A DNA stretch of 64,000 bases from Paenibacillus woosongensis (GTDB taxonomy: Bacteria; Bacillota; Bacilli; Paenibacillales; Paenibacillaceae): contig NZ_WNZW01000007.1 of assembly GCF_009725165.1 (NCBI RefSeq), positions 1 through 64,000 of the forward strand, written 5' to 3'. The notes under the pieces were generated by a model. That model saw only the letters and a list, made by a program, of their open reading frames with translations, did no database searches and was not told the DNA's origin. Shown one piece after another: positions 1 through 9,685 of this stretch (the stretch's first letter is position 1; each line of letters opens with the position of its first letter). The translations under genes were made by a program, and so were the position numbers.

Positions 1-133
1 TTTTGAATCTGACGAGATCAGATTTGCATCTGACTCTATTATTTAGATTTCACTTGCGTGAAACCCGCTCACTCGTTGTTCAGTTTTCAAAGATCAACCT
101 TGCTTTGCGTGTCGCCGTTGTTTCAGCAGCGAC
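1..133 (-). other. rRNA operon leader (5' of 16S, gene outside window)
   Basis: Read on the minus strand, this stretch lies downstream of a strong promoter and contains the conserved Bacillales pre-16S leader element GATCTTTGAAAACTGAAC (around 77-95) followed by AT-rich leader. No 16S sequence itself is present, so the mature rRNA gene must begin just left of position 1. In B. subtilis ygxA also sits beside an rRNA operon, which supports the reading. Known: this leader motif precedes 16S or 23S in Bacillales; inferred: 16S follows. Confidence 0.75.
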
Positions 134-139
134 TCTTAT

Positions 140-169
140 AATATATCACATTCACCCGGATTAAGTCAA
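140..169 (-). promoter_or_regulatory. rRNA operon promoter
   Basis: On the minus strand there is TTGACT (164-169), an 18-nt spacer and TATATT (140-145), a near-consensus vegetative promoter. It points away from ygxA into the rRNA leader. An A/T-rich tract lies just upstream (171-192), as expected for a UP-like element of an rrn promoter. Confidence 0.75.
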
Positions 170-315
170 CAAGTTTTTTTAAAAAACTTTTTAGGCTGTT
201 GCCTGTATATGTTTATTCAAAACTTGCTGCCTTGAAGGGGCGAGATTTAATTTAACACAGATTATACAGAAGAGTCAATCTCTATTTATATTTATTTTAT
301 TGGAAATGAATGACT

Positions 316-1203
316 TCATAATTTGCTTGCTAAATACTTGATCTCACGGTCCTCGCCGCCGCATCCTTTCGGATCTCTTGTAATCTCTTTCGCTAAGGAA
401 TGGTGTACCAGCTTGCGCAGTATCATGGGAACTTCCTCACGGACATGAACTAGCTCGGGCAATTGCCTAAGCTCTTGAATGCTCCAACCCTCTTTACGGC
501 TTGATAATATGCGAAGCAGCACCGCACAGCAGTCAGCCATTTTAGATATAATTGTGAACTCACAGGCCAGAAGCACCAGCTGAATGCGCTGCTCCAACGT
601 CTCCTTATTATCCGTCAATTCGTCAAACAATTTATAAACGACGGAATTAAGCGGACGCACCTGTTCCCACACGCTATTCTCCGGCAGCATTCCCTGTTCG
701 ATCAATTCGATCCTAGCATAATGCTTCAAAGCCTGAAGAACATGATAATAAGCATCGAGGAAATCAAGATCCTGGGTATAACGCTTCGCTTCTATATACA
801 CTTTCAGAAACTTGGCAAATTCAATAAACTTGCGTTGTTCCTTCATATCCTCCCCAAAATCAATTATTTTCTTGCGCAATCGAGCCAATTCCCCTTCAAC
901 ATCCCAAATAATTTCTCCATGTAAAAAACACTGTACAATTTCCCGGTTCTCACCGGTCATTACCCAGCGTTTTAAATCATTGTTACCGATATAGAGCAAC
1001 TGGTATTGAATATCTCCGTTCGTGCAATGTTCAATTTCGATGCCAGCTTCATTTCGCCCTTCACATACCGTAATAACAACCAGTTCAAAATCGTATACTA
1101 GCGAACTGCGATGCTCCCCTTTGTCATGACGGTATCCGATAGCGCCTAAAGCTTGCCGGCCGACGCTGTCTTCATCAACCAATGAAAAAATAGTTGGTTC
1201 CAC
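316..1203 (-). CDS. ygxA: YgxA-like nucleotidyltransferase-like protein
   Basis: A 295-residue cytosolic protein starting at GTG 1203 behind a GGGGG ribosome site. I place it as YgxA, a Bacillales protein described as nucleotidyltransferase-like, mainly by length and by synteny: B. subtilis carries perR-ygzB-ygxA next to an rRNA operon and the same set is here. The middle part (about 110-215) is helical and charged. The C-terminal third (about 215-295) looks like a winged-helix or helical domain. I see no obvious GS...D-x-D nucleotidyltransferase signature, so catalytic activity is uncertain. It is divergent from ygzB. Confidence 0.7.
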   Translation of the reverse strand: MEPTIFSLVDEDSVGRQALGAIGYRHDKGEHRSSLVYDFELVVITVCEGRNEAGIEIEHCTNGDIQYQLLYIGNNDLKRWVMTGENREIVQCFLHGEIIWDVEGELARLRKKIIDFGEDMKEQRKFIEFAKFLKVYIEAKRYTQDLDFLDAYYHVLQALKHYARIELIEQGMLPENSVWEQVRPLNSVVYKLFDELTDNKETLEQRIQLVLLACEFTIISKMADCCAVLLRILSSRKEGWSIQELRQLPELVHVREEVPMILRKLVHHSLAKEITRDPKGCGGEDREIKYLASKL

Positions 1204-1217
1204 GATATCCCCCTACC

Positions 1218-1246
1218 TTGGCGTTACTCAACCAATTCGTTATAAT
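1218..1246 (+). promoter_or_regulatory. Sigma-A promoter of ygzB
   Basis: TTGGCG (1218-1223), a 17-nt spacer and a perfect TATAAT (1241-1246) precede ygzB by about 80 nt in the divergent ygxA/ygzB intergenic region. Confidence 0.6.
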
Positions 1247-1325
1247 ATAGTTCTACGCTATATTAAAGTTTCCTGCTTTTTTTAAGGCAGCGTCCTAAAA
1301 AAAACATGAATTGAGGTTTGCTCAA

Positions 1326-1703
1326 ATGTTCTTCAAGTCAAGCAAAATCAATGAATTCAGACTATGGGGCCTACTCCTTACTATGATGGGTATGGGGCTT
1401 ATGGTCCTCGGAACAGCCGGCATCGTCTTCTGGGGACAATCCGGTAAAGTCATTGCCGGGATCGGCCTTGTCATCGGACTTATCGCCATGCTCGGAAGCT
1501 TGGCCATTTATTTCATCGCCGGGATGTTGTCCACCTCTGCCGTACAGCTGGAATGCCCGGAATGCCATAAATTAACCAAAATGCTGGGTAAAACGGATCG
1601 CTGCATGTTCTGCAAAACCATGCTAACGTTAGATCCAGAACGGGCAAACATCACAGCGGATCAATTGCAGCAACAAAAAGCTGCGGCACAATCAGCCGAC
1701 TGA
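1326..1703 (+). CDS. ygzB: YgzB family zinc-ribbon membrane protein (DUF2614)
   Basis: A 125-residue protein with two hydrophobic helices (about 13-35 and 42-66) followed by a cytoplasmic zinc-ribbon with CxxC pairs at Cys77/Cys80 and Cys93/Cys96. The segment around GMLSTSAVQLECPEC closely resembles B. subtilis YgzB as I remember it. I choose ATG 1326: GAGG at 1313-1316 gives a 9-nt spacing, whereas the in-frame TTG at 1311 overlaps that ribosome site. Function is unknown. It is the usual perR/ygxA neighbour, but here a GH18 gene separates it from perR. Confidence 0.85.
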   Translation: MFFKSSKINEFRLWGLLLTMMGMGLMVLGTAGIVFWGQSGKVIAGIGLVIGLIAMLGSLAIYFIAGMLSTSAVQLECPECHKLTKMLGKTDRCMFCKTMLTLDPERANITADQLQQQKAAAQSAD

Positions 1704-1707
1704 TGAT

Positions 1708-1757
1708 AACACAAAGAAAGGCGGGAACCTCCAAAGGTTCCCGCCTTTCTTTGTGTT
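1708..1757. terminator. Bidirectional terminator
   Basis: A perfect 22-bp stem (1708-1729 with 1736-1757) with a 6-nt loop sits between convergent ygzB and the GH18 gene. A-rich and T-rich flanks allow it to work for both. Confidence 0.85.
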
Positions 1758-1761
1758 AAAC

Positions 1762-3492
1762 CTATTCCGCGATTTTGCTCAGCACGTCCCAGGCATCGCT
1801 CGATGCAAAACTCCGATTCCACGTTGCTATCCCTCCGAGCTGCAGCGACTTCGCTAATTCTACCCGGCGAGCCAGTGAATCTTTGTCTTCCAGCCAAATT
1901 CGCTGGAGAACTCCATTTTCCCGATACTCAACGTAATTCTGCCCGGTTTCTTCCGAAAACTCAGGCTTCAGGGACTTCTCCTTGATGATCTCCTGGGCTT
2001 TTTTCATGCCAATGGCTTTGGACTTTACCTTGGTTGCCCCTTCTTCTACGGTTTCAGTCCATACCCGCATATATAACGGAATGCCGAGAATCAGCTTGCT
2101 TGGGGGTACATCATCCTCATCGATAATCCGCGTCATCGATGAACGGACCCACGGCAAGGATGCTACAGAACCAGCAACCGGACTTGCCGCCCAATGTTCA
2201 TCGTAAGCCATCACGATCAAATAGTCCGTAACCTTCGCCAAAGCCCTGCGATCTAAAAACGCAGACCACATTTCGCTATTCGACTTCGGAGTCACATCTA
2301 TGGAAACAACCAATCCCTGCTCCTGCGCCAGCGGCCATAATTCCCTCATGAATTGGGTCAAATTGGCCCCGTCCTTCGTATAAACATTTTCATAATCGAT
2401 ATTAATGCCGTCTAAATCGTACAATTTTGCATAATGCAGCATTTGCAAGATCGTCGTTATGCGCCGTTCAAATGTGGATAAGGATTCTGACGTAATTTCA
2501 GGCTCGAAGCTGTTGCTGAACAACCCCCACACCTGCATACCCCGGCCGTGGGCCCATTTCACATAAGCTTGATCGGCCTTACTTTGCACATTTCCCTTGC
2601 CGTCCACAAGCGAGAACCAAGTCGGACTGACTACGTTCACGCCAGGCATTTCACCGATGGATGAAGGCTTTGGCGCTACGTTATATACGGCCTCCCATGT
2701 CAAATTGACGACTTTGGACTGCCATTTCTGCTTGGCCGGCGGAACCTCCTGCTCCTCTATGGGCGGAACTACTTTCTGCTCTTCCAGAGCGACATTTTTT
2801 TTCTTCACATATCCGGCATAGCCGTTATTCAGCTGGACATAATACCAGTTATCCGTCTCGTCCAAAATCCGCAGCTGCTCTCCCGGCTTCATCTCCGCTA
2901 AAATCGGGGTATGAATGCTATCGCTCTGCCTTAAAGCCACCGTGGCATCCTTCCTCCGGCTGGTACTGTGAACTTGAGCCATCCGTACCGTCTCCCCGGC
3001 CTGATATACCAGCACTGCACCGGAAACGGTATCTTCATGTACCTCGATGCCATATAACTCCTTCAGTAAATAGACCGGCAGGTATAAATTCCCTTCCTTT
3101 TCGACCGGAGCAAACAGCAGTTGAACCGGCTTGTTGTTGATTTTTCCGTTCATATCGTCCGTCTTCATCAATACAAGCTTGCGCTGCGTTGTCAAAATTA
3201 CTGACTTCGTCTCTTCTTCATATCTTACATTGGGGTCAATTTCCGACTTAATCACGGAAAAAGGCAGCTTAAGTCCCTCCCCGCTATCCAAGGCGGGCAA
3301 ATCCATCACTTCGCCTGCTACGAATATCGGCTTATCGAATTTTCCCTTCCAGTCTGGGTCGGCATGCTCCCAGCTCGGCAAAAGCTCAGACACGGCCCAA
3401 TACGCCCCGGCCACAAACAGCACAAGCACGATGAACCACTTGAATCGGCCCCCGCGCTTACGCCTCATGCGAGCCGTTCTTCTATTCTTCAA
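1762..3492 (-). CDS. Membrane-anchored GH18 hydrolase with SH3 domain (spore cortex/germination type)
   Basis: A 576-residue enzyme likely acting on peptidoglycan or chitin-like glycans outside the membrane. Domains: basic N-terminus and one transmembrane anchor (17-40), a copper-amine-oxidase-N-like beta region (about 55-165), a bacterial SH3 domain (about 185-236), then a GH18 barrel (about 260-576). The catalytic motif DGINIDYE is at 361-368, with Glu368 as the expected acid. Proteins with this layout are common in spore formers next to YaaH/YdhD-type lysins. The start is TTG 3492 behind GGAGG. It sits between perR and ygzB, unlike in B. subtilis. The substrate is unproven. Confidence 0.85.
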   Translation of the reverse strand: MKNRRTARMRRKRGGRFKWFIVLVLFVAGAYWAVSELLPSWEHADPDWKGKFDKPIFVAGEVMDLPALDSGEGLKLPFSVIKSEIDPNVRYEEETKSVILTTQRKLVLMKTDDMNGKINNKPVQLLFAPVEKEGNLYLPVYLLKELYGIEVHEDTVSGAVLVYQAGETVRMAQVHSTSRRKDATVALRQSDSIHTPILAEMKPGEQLRILDETDNWYYVQLNNGYAGYVKKKNVALEEQKVVPPIEEQEVPPAKQKWQSKVVNLTWEAVYNVAPKPSSIGEMPGVNVVSPTWFSLVDGKGNVQSKADQAYVKWAHGRGMQVWGLFSNSFEPEITSESLSTFERRITTILQMLHYAKLYDLDGINIDYENVYTKDGANLTQFMRELWPLAQEQGLVVSIDVTPKSNSEMWSAFLDRRALAKVTDYLIVMAYDEHWAASPVAGSVASLPWVRSSMTRIIDEDDVPPSKLILGIPLYMRVWTETVEEGATKVKSKAIGMKKAQEIIKEKSLKPEFSEETGQNYVEYRENGVLQRIWLEDKDSLARRVELAKSLQLGGIATWNRSFASSDAWDVLSKIAE

Positions 3493-3554
3493 TCCTCAGT
3501 ACCTCCATTAGCAAAAAATTAATAATTGCGATATAGCACCACCGTACGGGGCTA

Positions 3555-3580
3555 AAAAACAAAAACGTGAAGAATTCACG
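3555..3580 (-). terminator. Intrinsic terminator of perR
   Basis: Minus-strand stem CGTGAA-TTC-TTCACG is followed directly by a T-rich tail (TTTTTGTTTTTT), 40 nt after the perR stop. Confidence 0.8.
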
Positions 3581-3621
3581 AAGGAATCCGTCACGTTCTT
3601 CCAAACCCGCAGGTCAAATGA

Positions 3622-4047
3622 TTATTGTTTCCGGCAATCGCCGCAAACCCCGTAAAGTTCCAATCGGTGACCGTGCACCTGGAAGCCGGTCATCTCCTCG
3701 GCCTTTTGTTCCACATCCTCCAGCGAGGAGTAAGTGAAGTCTTTTATTTTTCCACACTTCTCACATATTACATGATAATGATTCGAGACGTCCGCGTCAA
3801 AACGGCTGGAGTTATCCCCGTAGGTCAGCTCCCGAACCATGCCAGCTTCTATAAACATCTTAAGATTATTATAAACTGTTGCCACGCTCATATTCGGAAA
3901 ACGGGGCGCTAAAGCACGGTAGATTTCATCTGCCGTCGGATGGCCCATCGATTCCATAAGAAACGTTAAAATGGCATGACGCTGCGGCGTAATTCGAACC
4001 CCGCTCTGTTTCAATTGATCCAGAGCATGCTGTACCCGCGTAGTCAT
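3622..4047 (-). CDS. perR: Peroxide-sensing Fur-family repressor PerR
   Basis: A 141-residue repressor that senses H2O2 by iron-catalysed histidine oxidation. From ATG 4047 the residues line up with B. subtilis PerR offset by one: regulatory metal ligands His36, Asp84, His90, His92 and Asp103, and structural zinc cysteines Cys95, Cys98, Cys135, Cys138. The winged-helix recognition stretch [12 protein letters not shown] (51-62) is intact. ATG 4047 is preferred over GTG 4056 because AAAGGCGGTG is then correctly spaced. His36 and Asp84 distinguish it from Fur and Zur. Confidence 0.95.
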   Translation of the reverse strand: MTTRVQHALDQLKQSGVRITPQRHAILTFLMESMGHPTADEIYRALAPRFPNMSVATVYNNLKMFIEAGMVRELTYGDNSSRFDADVSNHYHVICEKCGKIKDFTYSSLEDVEQKAEEMTGFQVHGHRLELYGVCGDCRKQ

Positions 4048-4102
4048 TATGTCCACCGCCTTTAAGAGGTCGTTTACAGTCCCTCTTCTTCTTCTTACAA
4101 CT

Positions 4103-4134
4103 TTATTGTACTTTTACAATAATTCTTTTGTCAA
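4103..4134 (-). promoter_or_regulatory. perR promoter with overlapping palindromic operator
   Basis: The minus strand reads TTGACA (4129-4134), an 18-nt spacer and TACAAT (4105-4110). A perfect 8-bp inverted repeat, TTATTGTA/TACAATAA with a 4-nt centre (4103-4122), covers the -10 and most of the spacer. Its half sites resemble the PerR box TTATAAT but the centre is even-numbered, so autoregulation by PerR is plausible, not shown. The -35 overlaps the stop codon of the upstream gene. Confidence 0.6.
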
Positions 4135-5984
4135 CGGAGTGCAGATTCATCGCTTATTCGCTGGTTCACATATAAATTACTGTTTCCTTCGACCTTGACC
4201 AAATATTCCCCGGAACCGACAATGCCATGGATGGTTTTATTATCAACGGCAAAAGGCAGCTCTGTTATAATATCGCCATATCCGCTCGAACCTTCCAGCG
4301 TGTAGCCTCCTTCCTCCGGAATGGTTATTGTCATTTCACCTACCGCACTGTACACATTCCAATCCCCTTCAATCTGCGGCGATTCAATCTGAATTTTGCC
4401 ATTTAAGGACTCGGCTTTTAATGCCGCGGCAACGCCATGGATAACGATGTTTCCATTTTTCGTCACAACATGGATGTCGTCATCCACATTCATTAGTGCA
4501 ATATTGCCGACTAGCGTGGACATCGACACCTGTCCCGTGATCATATTTCCCATCATGTTTCCGCCTTGAGTATCAACGCTGACATTGCCGAATATCCGGT
4601 ACATTTCCGCATCGCCGTTTAGCGTCTTTGCCGTCACATCGCCATTGACGTCCCAAAGCTTCAAATCCCCGTTGCCCGTCTGCAGCTTGATTTGCTTCAA
4701 GGCACGAACCCCGCTCATTTTGATTTTACCGTTAGAAGTGCTTATATCGATATCCAAAAAACGGTTTTCTGGCAAAAATACAGTCATATTCATGCGAGGA
4801 TGCCTTTTCCCAGATGCGCCGTAGACTTTATCCTTCACATTCAGGGTCAACGTCTTCCCTTCGGTTACCTGAAGCTCGGTTTCCTCCGCCACTAACTTGG
4901 CTTCCTCAGCCGGCAATTGATCCACCCATACCGTGCTCTCTATGCGAATCCCTTCAATTTCCGCTCTCCTGACGTCAATATTTCCATTAATGCCATTAAG
5001 GACAATCTGCTCCGTGCTTAAACCAATGGGGATTTCCAGTTGATCCTTGATCAGGGAGTAGCCTTCCTCTGCGCTGAAATCCGTGCCGGCCGCCGTTAAA
5101 TCGAGACTGACCCTGTTCCATAAATGCATATAATGATCCTGCTGGGTTACCGCAAAAACGGAGAACGCCACAAACAGCGATAGCAAAAGCCCCTTGAGAT
5201 CAACGCGAAGCAGCCGCAAAGGATAAGCGGTTCTTCGGCGATTCCACAGGAACACATAGATTTGCTCTAATCCGGCGACAACGAACAGCAGCGGCCACCA
5301 TTTCAGCAAATGAAGCATAAAGTTACTTCCCGTGGTGACATCAACCAGAAGAATGATTCCTACCCCTATAAGCAGCAGTGAGGCGGTCATCCGACCGGTT
5401 CTAAACCTGCGGCGGCGGCCTTCCCGAACCATCAATGCCGCACCGCTTAGAATAAGCAGCACCGCTGCCGCATAACCCGCATTTGCCTGAATGACAGCAG
5501 CAAGCCATGGAGGCTTCTGGCTAAGCAGAAAAATCAGACCGCCGCCCGCCATCAGCAAAAGTCCCGACAGAATCCCTTTCCAAACATGCTCTTTTTCCCC
5601 GGCTGCCTCTTCTCTCTGAGTACTTTCGCTTCTTACCCTCGCATTGACGACATCCGTAGATTGCAGTACATCATAGATGCTATAGAAATACATCATAGGG
5701 ATTAATATTCCAAGCAGGAACAGAAAAGGAATATTAATAGTCATGCGCACAGACGAGAAATAAATCAATGCCGAAGCATCCAGGATTAGAAAATATATAA
5801 TAGCTATGCCGCGCCAGAACATTCTTAAATATAGGTGGCCCAGACCCGGAAGCAAAGCCGAGAGCATACAGGCCATGAATTTCCGCTTGAGGCGTCTAGG
5901 TCTGTAACGTCTGATCTTTCCCTTTGGCACGGATTTTTTGTTGTGCCGCGCTGTGTCGCTTGCGGTCATTTGATCCGGTGTCAT
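4131..5984 (-). CDS. DUF4097 repeat membrane protein
   Basis: About 617 residues from ATG 5984, which has GAGGAGG at 6-nt spacing; the longer reading frame upstream lacks a ribosome site. The N-terminal 300 residues hold a basic tail and about seven to eight hydrophobic helices with a small inner-membrane-protein look (GLGHLYLRMFWRG). The C-terminal half (about 310-600) is a beta-repeat domain of the DUF4097 adhesin-like type, with recurrent G-N-G/L-N-G turns (SNGKI, TGNGDL, LNGDAEM, KNGNI, LNGKI). Such proteins often sense or modulate envelope stress. The exact role is unknown. Confidence 0.7.
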   Translation of the reverse strand: MTPDQMTASDTARHNKKSVPKGKIRRYRPRRLKRKFMACMLSALLPGLGHLYLRMFWRGIAIIYFLILDASALIYFSSVRMTINIPFLFLLGILIPMMYFYSIYDVLQSTDVVNARVRSESTQREEAAGEKEHVWKGILSGLLLMAGGGLIFLLSQKPPWLAAVIQANAGYAAAVLLILSGAALMVREGRRRRFRTGRMTASLLLIGVGIILLVDVTTGSNFMLHLLKWWPLLFVVAGLEQIYVFLWNRRRTAYPLRLLRVDLKGLLLSLFVAFSVFAVTQQDHYMHLWNRVSLDLTAAGTDFSAEEGYSLIKDQLEIPIGLSTEQIVLNGINGNIDVRRAEIEGIRIESTVWVDQLPAEEAKLVAEETELQVTEGKTLTLNVKDKVYGASGKRHPRMNMTVFLPENRFLDIDISTSNGKIKMSGVRALKQIKLQTGNGDLKLWDVNGDVTAKTLNGDAEMYRIFGNVSVDTQGGNMMGNMITGQVSMSTLVGNIALMNVDDDIHVVTKNGNIVIHGVAAALKAESLNGKIQIESPQIEGDWNVYSAVGEMTITIPEEGGYTLEGSSGYGDIITELPFAVDNKTIHGIVGSGEYLVKVEGNSNLYVNQRISDESALR

Positions 5985-6096
5985 ATCCAACCTCCTCTTT
6001 TGACTAATAATAACCGATTTGGGCACTGTTCGTAACTTGGAAGGTACTGGCGTAGGCCTGGTACCTAACACTATGGGCTGGCCAGGGAAGCAAAAG

Positions 6097-6123
6097 AAAC
6101 TCTCCTATAAAGAGGAGAGTTTC
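6097..6123 (-). terminator. Terminator overlapping the acetyltransferase stop
   Basis: Arms AAACTCTCCT and AGAGGAGAGTTT around ATAA form a stem. The acetyltransferase stop codon (6105-6107) lies inside the hairpin. Confidence 0.6.
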
Positions 6124-6581
6124 AGAGGTTCTAGCTGGTATATCGTTAATTCTACATTCGGTATCGCCATTAATGTGCCAGCGGCAACGAAGCCCTGCTG
6201 CTCATACAGCGAGACGGCCGGAGTGTTTAACTTGCCAGCCTTTACCTCAAATAGCGCCGTATTGGGATATTTTCCGATGACATGGCGCAATAATGATCTG
6301 CCTATGCCCTGCCGGAGATGCTGAGGGTGTACCATAAGTCGCGTAATCTCGACCGCCTCGTCCTTCTTAAAGGTAACAGCGATCGCACCGAAAACTTCAC
6401 CCTCTGGGGTTACTTCCCCGTAGAAAGTATCAGGGCTGTTCCTCAAAGACTCAAAGGTGTCCGGAAGCGGGGGCAGATGCTTAACTCCTACCGCTTGCGC
6501 CTCAAGCCGGTACGCCGCATGCTGTAAGCTCCAAATTTGTTCTGCGATTTCCGGATCACGCAGCGATAGAAGTGTAATCAT
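6105..6581 (-). CDS. GNAT family N-acetyltransferase
   Basis: A 158-residue single-domain acetyl-CoA-dependent acetyltransferase. The acetyl-CoA pyrophosphate loop is visible as RLMVHPQHLRQGIGRSLL (about 78-95), with the Q/RxxGxG/A motif QGIG. The ATG at 6581 has AAGGGGG in front. The substrate cannot be read from the sequence. It is alone between the DUF4097 gene and gatB, with its own terminator. Confidence 0.85.
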   Translation of the reverse strand: MITLLSLRDPEIAEQIWSLQHAAYRLEAQAVGVKHLPPLPDTFESLRNSPDTFYGEVTPEGEVFGAIAVTFKKDEAVEITRLMVHPQHLRQGIGRSLLRHVIGKYPNTALFEVKAGKLNTPAVSLYEQQGFVAAGTLMAIPNVELTIYQLEPLKLSSL

Positions 6582-6628
6582 GCTTCCGTGCCCCCTTCTT
6601 CATTTAGACATGTAGGATCCGCACACCT

Positions 6629-8068
6629 CTAGCCTTTCAAAACGTCGACAAGCAGCTTATTAACAAGCCCTGGATTGGCCTTTCCTTTACTGCGCTTCAT
6701 CACTTGACCTACAAGGAAGCCGATCGCTTTCTCTTTACCGGCCTTGTAATCCTCGACAGAAGCCGGATTGTCGGCAATGACTTCATTAACGATAGCCAAA
6801 ATAGCTCCTTCGTCGCTAATTTGGACAAGCCCCTGCTCCTCGACGATTTGCTGAGGCAGCTTCCCGCTCTGCAGCATTTCTTTGAACACCGTTTTGGCGA
6901 TCTTGGAGCTGATCGTTCCTTTCTCGATCAAGCCGATCATTTCGCCCAGACCTTGGCCAGTCAGCTTCACGTCGGACAGCTCTTGCCCGTTCGTATTCAA
7001 GTATCCGAGCAAATCGCCCATAATCCAGTTGGACACCGATTTGGCATCCTTCGTAAATTCTAGGCTGCTCTCGAACAAATCGGCCAGCGCTTTGGATGAG
7101 GTAATGACTTCTGCATCATAGCTAGGAAGGCCAAACTGCTCGGTATAACGCGCCTTACGGGCGTCTGGAAGCTCAGGAATGGATGCCCGGATGCGATCCT
7201 TCCATGCTTGGTCGATATAGAGCGTAACCAAATCCGGGTCCGGGAAGTAGCGGTAGTCATGCGCTTCTTCCTTGCCGCGCATAGAGAACGTCTTGCCCTG
7301 AGTTTCGTCCCAGCGCCGCGTCTCTTGAACAACCTCTCCGCCTTCATCCAATATTTCAGCCTGACGGTATTGTTCATATTCCAGTCCGCGCTGCACGCCG
7401 CGGAACGAGTTCATGTTCTTAAGTTCAGCCCGGGTGCCCAGTTCCTTCTGGCCTACCGGACGAAGGCTGATATTCGCATCACAGCGCATCGAGCCCTCTT
7501 CCATCTTTACGTCGGAGACGTCGCAGTACTGCATAATCGCACGCAGCTTCTCCAAATAAGCCTTCGCCTCCTCCGGCGAAGAAATATCCGGCTCAGAAAC
7601 GATCTCCACCAGCGGAGTACCAACGCGGTTGAAGTCGACAAGCGAGGCATAACCTCCATCAATATGGGTCAGCTTGCCCGCGTCCTCCTCTAAATGGAGA
7701 CGGGTAATGCCGATGCGCTTCGTCTTGCCGTCAACCTCAATGTCGATATATCCATTTTCCCCGATTGGCTGGTCGTATTGGGAAATTTGATAAGCCTTCG
7801 GGGAGTCGGGATAGAAATAATTCTTCCGGTCAAACTTGCTGACGTCCGCAATTTCGCAATTGAGAGCCATCGCAGCTTTCATCGCGTAATCCACAGCCTG
7901 GCGGTTAAGCACAGGCAGCACGCCGGGATGTCCAAGACATACCGGACATGTATGACTGTTAGGCGGAGCACCGAATTCAGTAGAGCAGCCGCAGAAAATT
8001 TTCGATTTCGTATGCAGCTCCACGTGCACTTCCAGCCCAATTACTGTTTCATATTTGGATGTTGACAT
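6629..8068 (-). CDS. gatB: Asp/Glu-tRNA amidotransferase subunit B
   Basis: 479 residues from ATG 8068 (AGGAGGA at 5-nt spacing). GatB binds the misacylated tRNA and activates the Glu/Asp carboxyl group, taking ammonia from GatA. The N-terminal kinase-like cradle shows [13 protein letters not shown], the cysteine cluster CGCS...CPVCLGHPG and [15 protein letters not shown]. The C-terminal part (about 325-479) is the helical YqeY-like tRNA-binding tail. Last gene of gatCAB, 43 nt after gatA. Needed where glutaminyl-tRNA synthetase is absent, as in most Bacillales. Confidence 0.97.
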   Translation of the reverse strand: MSTSKYETVIGLEVHVELHTKSKIFCGCSTEFGAPPNSHTCPVCLGHPGVLPVLNRQAVDYAMKAAMALNCEIADVSKFDRKNYFYPDSPKAYQISQYDQPIGENGYIDIEVDGKTKRIGITRLHLEEDAGKLTHIDGGYASLVDFNRVGTPLVEIVSEPDISSPEEAKAYLEKLRAIMQYCDVSDVKMEEGSMRCDANISLRPVGQKELGTRAELKNMNSFRGVQRGLEYEQYRQAEILDEGGEVVQETRRWDETQGKTFSMRGKEEAHDYRYFPDPDLVTLYIDQAWKDRIRASIPELPDARKARYTEQFGLPSYDAEVITSSKALADLFESSLEFTKDAKSVSNWIMGDLLGYLNTNGQELSDVKLTGQGLGEMIGLIEKGTISSKIAKTVFKEMLQSGKLPQQIVEEQGLVQISDEGAILAIVNEVIADNPASVEDYKAGKEKAIGFLVGQVMKRSKGKANPGLVNKLLVDVLKG

Positions 8069-8111
8069 ATTGATCCTCCTGAACACTTTAGTGAAACAAT
8101 CCTGCTATCCC

Positions 8112-9566
8112 TTACAACGCCGGGCGGCGCTTGTGATGGTCGCTATTAGCTTCAAAGGCGTGAGCAAGCCGCAATATCGTGCTTTCGTCGAATGCCTTGC
8201 CGATAAATTGCAGACCGATCGGAAGCCCGTCCGCAAAGCCGCATGGCACGCTCAGCGCTGGCACTCCGGCAAGACTGACCGGAATCGTCAATATATCATT
8301 CAAATACATCGTCAGCGGATCATCCACCTGGGAGCCTAACTGGAACGCTGTCGTTGGCGTCGTCGGTCCGACGATGACATCATATTTCTCAAAGGTCTGA
8401 TCGAAATCACGCTTGATCAAAGTGCGCACTTTCTGTGCTTTTAAATAGTAAGCATCATAGTATCCGGAGCTAAGTGCGTAAGTTCCGAGCATAATACGCC
8501 GCTTCACCTCCGGCCCGAAACCTTGGCTGCGGGACTCGTGGTAAAGATCAAGCAGCCCGCCGGCATGGTCGGCCCTAACCCCGTAGCGTACGCCGTCAAA
8601 GCGCGACAGGTTCGAAGACGCCTCTGAAGAAGCCAGCAAATAATACGCAGCCACGGCATATTCGGTATGCGGAAGCGAAACTTCCTCCCACACGGCGCCC
8701 AGGCTTTCGAGCAGACGTAATGCCTCCATCACGGATGCCTTGATTTGCGGATCAACACCCTCCAGGTATTCCTTCGGCACGGCGATGCGAAGCCCGGCGA
8801 TATCCCCGGTCAGCGCGCTGGCATAATTCGGAATATCCACCTGGGCCGATGTAGAATCCTTTGGATCGTATCCGGCGATCGCCTGCAGCAGATAAGCGGC
8901 GTCCTCCACATTTTTGGTAATCGGCCCGATCTGGTCGAGCGACGATGCAAAGGCCACCAGACCATATCTGGAGACGAGGCCATAGGTTGGCTTCAAGCCA
9001 ACAACCCCGCAATACGAGGCCGGCTGGCGGATGGAGCCGCCGGTATCCGAGCCTAAAGCAAAATAAGCTTCGCCCGCAGCCACGGCAGCAGCTGAACCGC
9101 CGCTGGAGCCGCCCGGTACCCGATTCAAATCCCAAGGATTGCGTACCGGATGGAAGCTTGAATTCTCATTGGAGCCGCCCATTGCGAACTCGTCCATATT
9201 CAATTTGCCGATCATTACGGACTCTGCCTGCTTCAGCTTGGAAATCACCGTACCGTCGTAAACCGGATCGTAATTGGACAGGAATTGGCTTGCGCAGGTT
9301 GTACGCAGTCCCTCCGTCACCATATTGTCCTTCACGCCGATCGGCAGTCCGAACAGAAGCCCCAGATCCTCTCCACGAGCTAGTTTGTCATCCAGCCGCG
9401 CTGCTTCCGCGCGCGCGCCTGCTTCATTCAGCGTTAAATAAGCGCCGATCCGTTCCTCTCTTTCCCCGATCTTGGCAAAAGCTTCATTAACGAGGTCCGT
9501 AACCGATAACTCCTTGCTGCGGAGCTGGTTATGTATATCCTGTAAACGTAAATCAAAAAGCGTCAC
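8112..9566 (-). CDS. gatA: Asp/Glu-tRNA amidotransferase subunit A
   Basis: 484 residues from GTG 9566, which has GGAGG at 8-nt spacing; upstream in-frame codons lack a ribosome site. It is the amidase-signature glutaminase of the complex, feeding ammonia to GatB. The Ser-cis-Ser-Lys triad is visible in GLPIGVKDN (Lys), the glycine/serine loop [13 protein letters not shown], and [13 protein letters not shown]. It lies between gatC and gatB, with 119 nt between the end of gatC and its start. Confidence 0.97.
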   Translation of the reverse strand: MTLFDLRLQDIHNQLRSKELSVTDLVNEAFAKIGEREERIGAYLTLNEAGARAEAARLDDKLARGEDLGLLFGLPIGVKDNMVTEGLRTTCASQFLSNYDPVYDGTVISKLKQAESVMIGKLNMDEFAMGGSNENSSFHPVRNPWDLNRVPGGSSGGSAAAVAAGEAYFALGSDTGGSIRQPASYCGVVGLKPTYGLVSRYGLVAFASSLDQIGPITKNVEDAAYLLQAIAGYDPKDSTSAQVDIPNYASALTGDIAGLRIAVPKEYLEGVDPQIKASVMEALRLLESLGAVWEEVSLPHTEYAVAAYYLLASSEASSNLSRFDGVRYGVRADHAGGLLDLYHESRSQGFGPEVKRRIMLGTYALSSGYYDAYYLKAQKVRTLIKRDFDQTFEKYDVIVGPTTPTTAFQLGSQVDDPLTMYLNDILTIPVSLAGVPALSVPCGFADGLPIGLQFIGKAFDESTILRLAHAFEANSDHHKRRPAL

Positions 9567-9685
9567 AACCGCTTCCTCCTTCCGTAATTTAGCAGCGTGT
9601 CCCTTGGGACAGCACATTTGTTGGCAGCACTTTCAAAGGCGCATGCCTCTTCGTCTGCAGAACTAAACCTGGGCATAAGCTCCGC

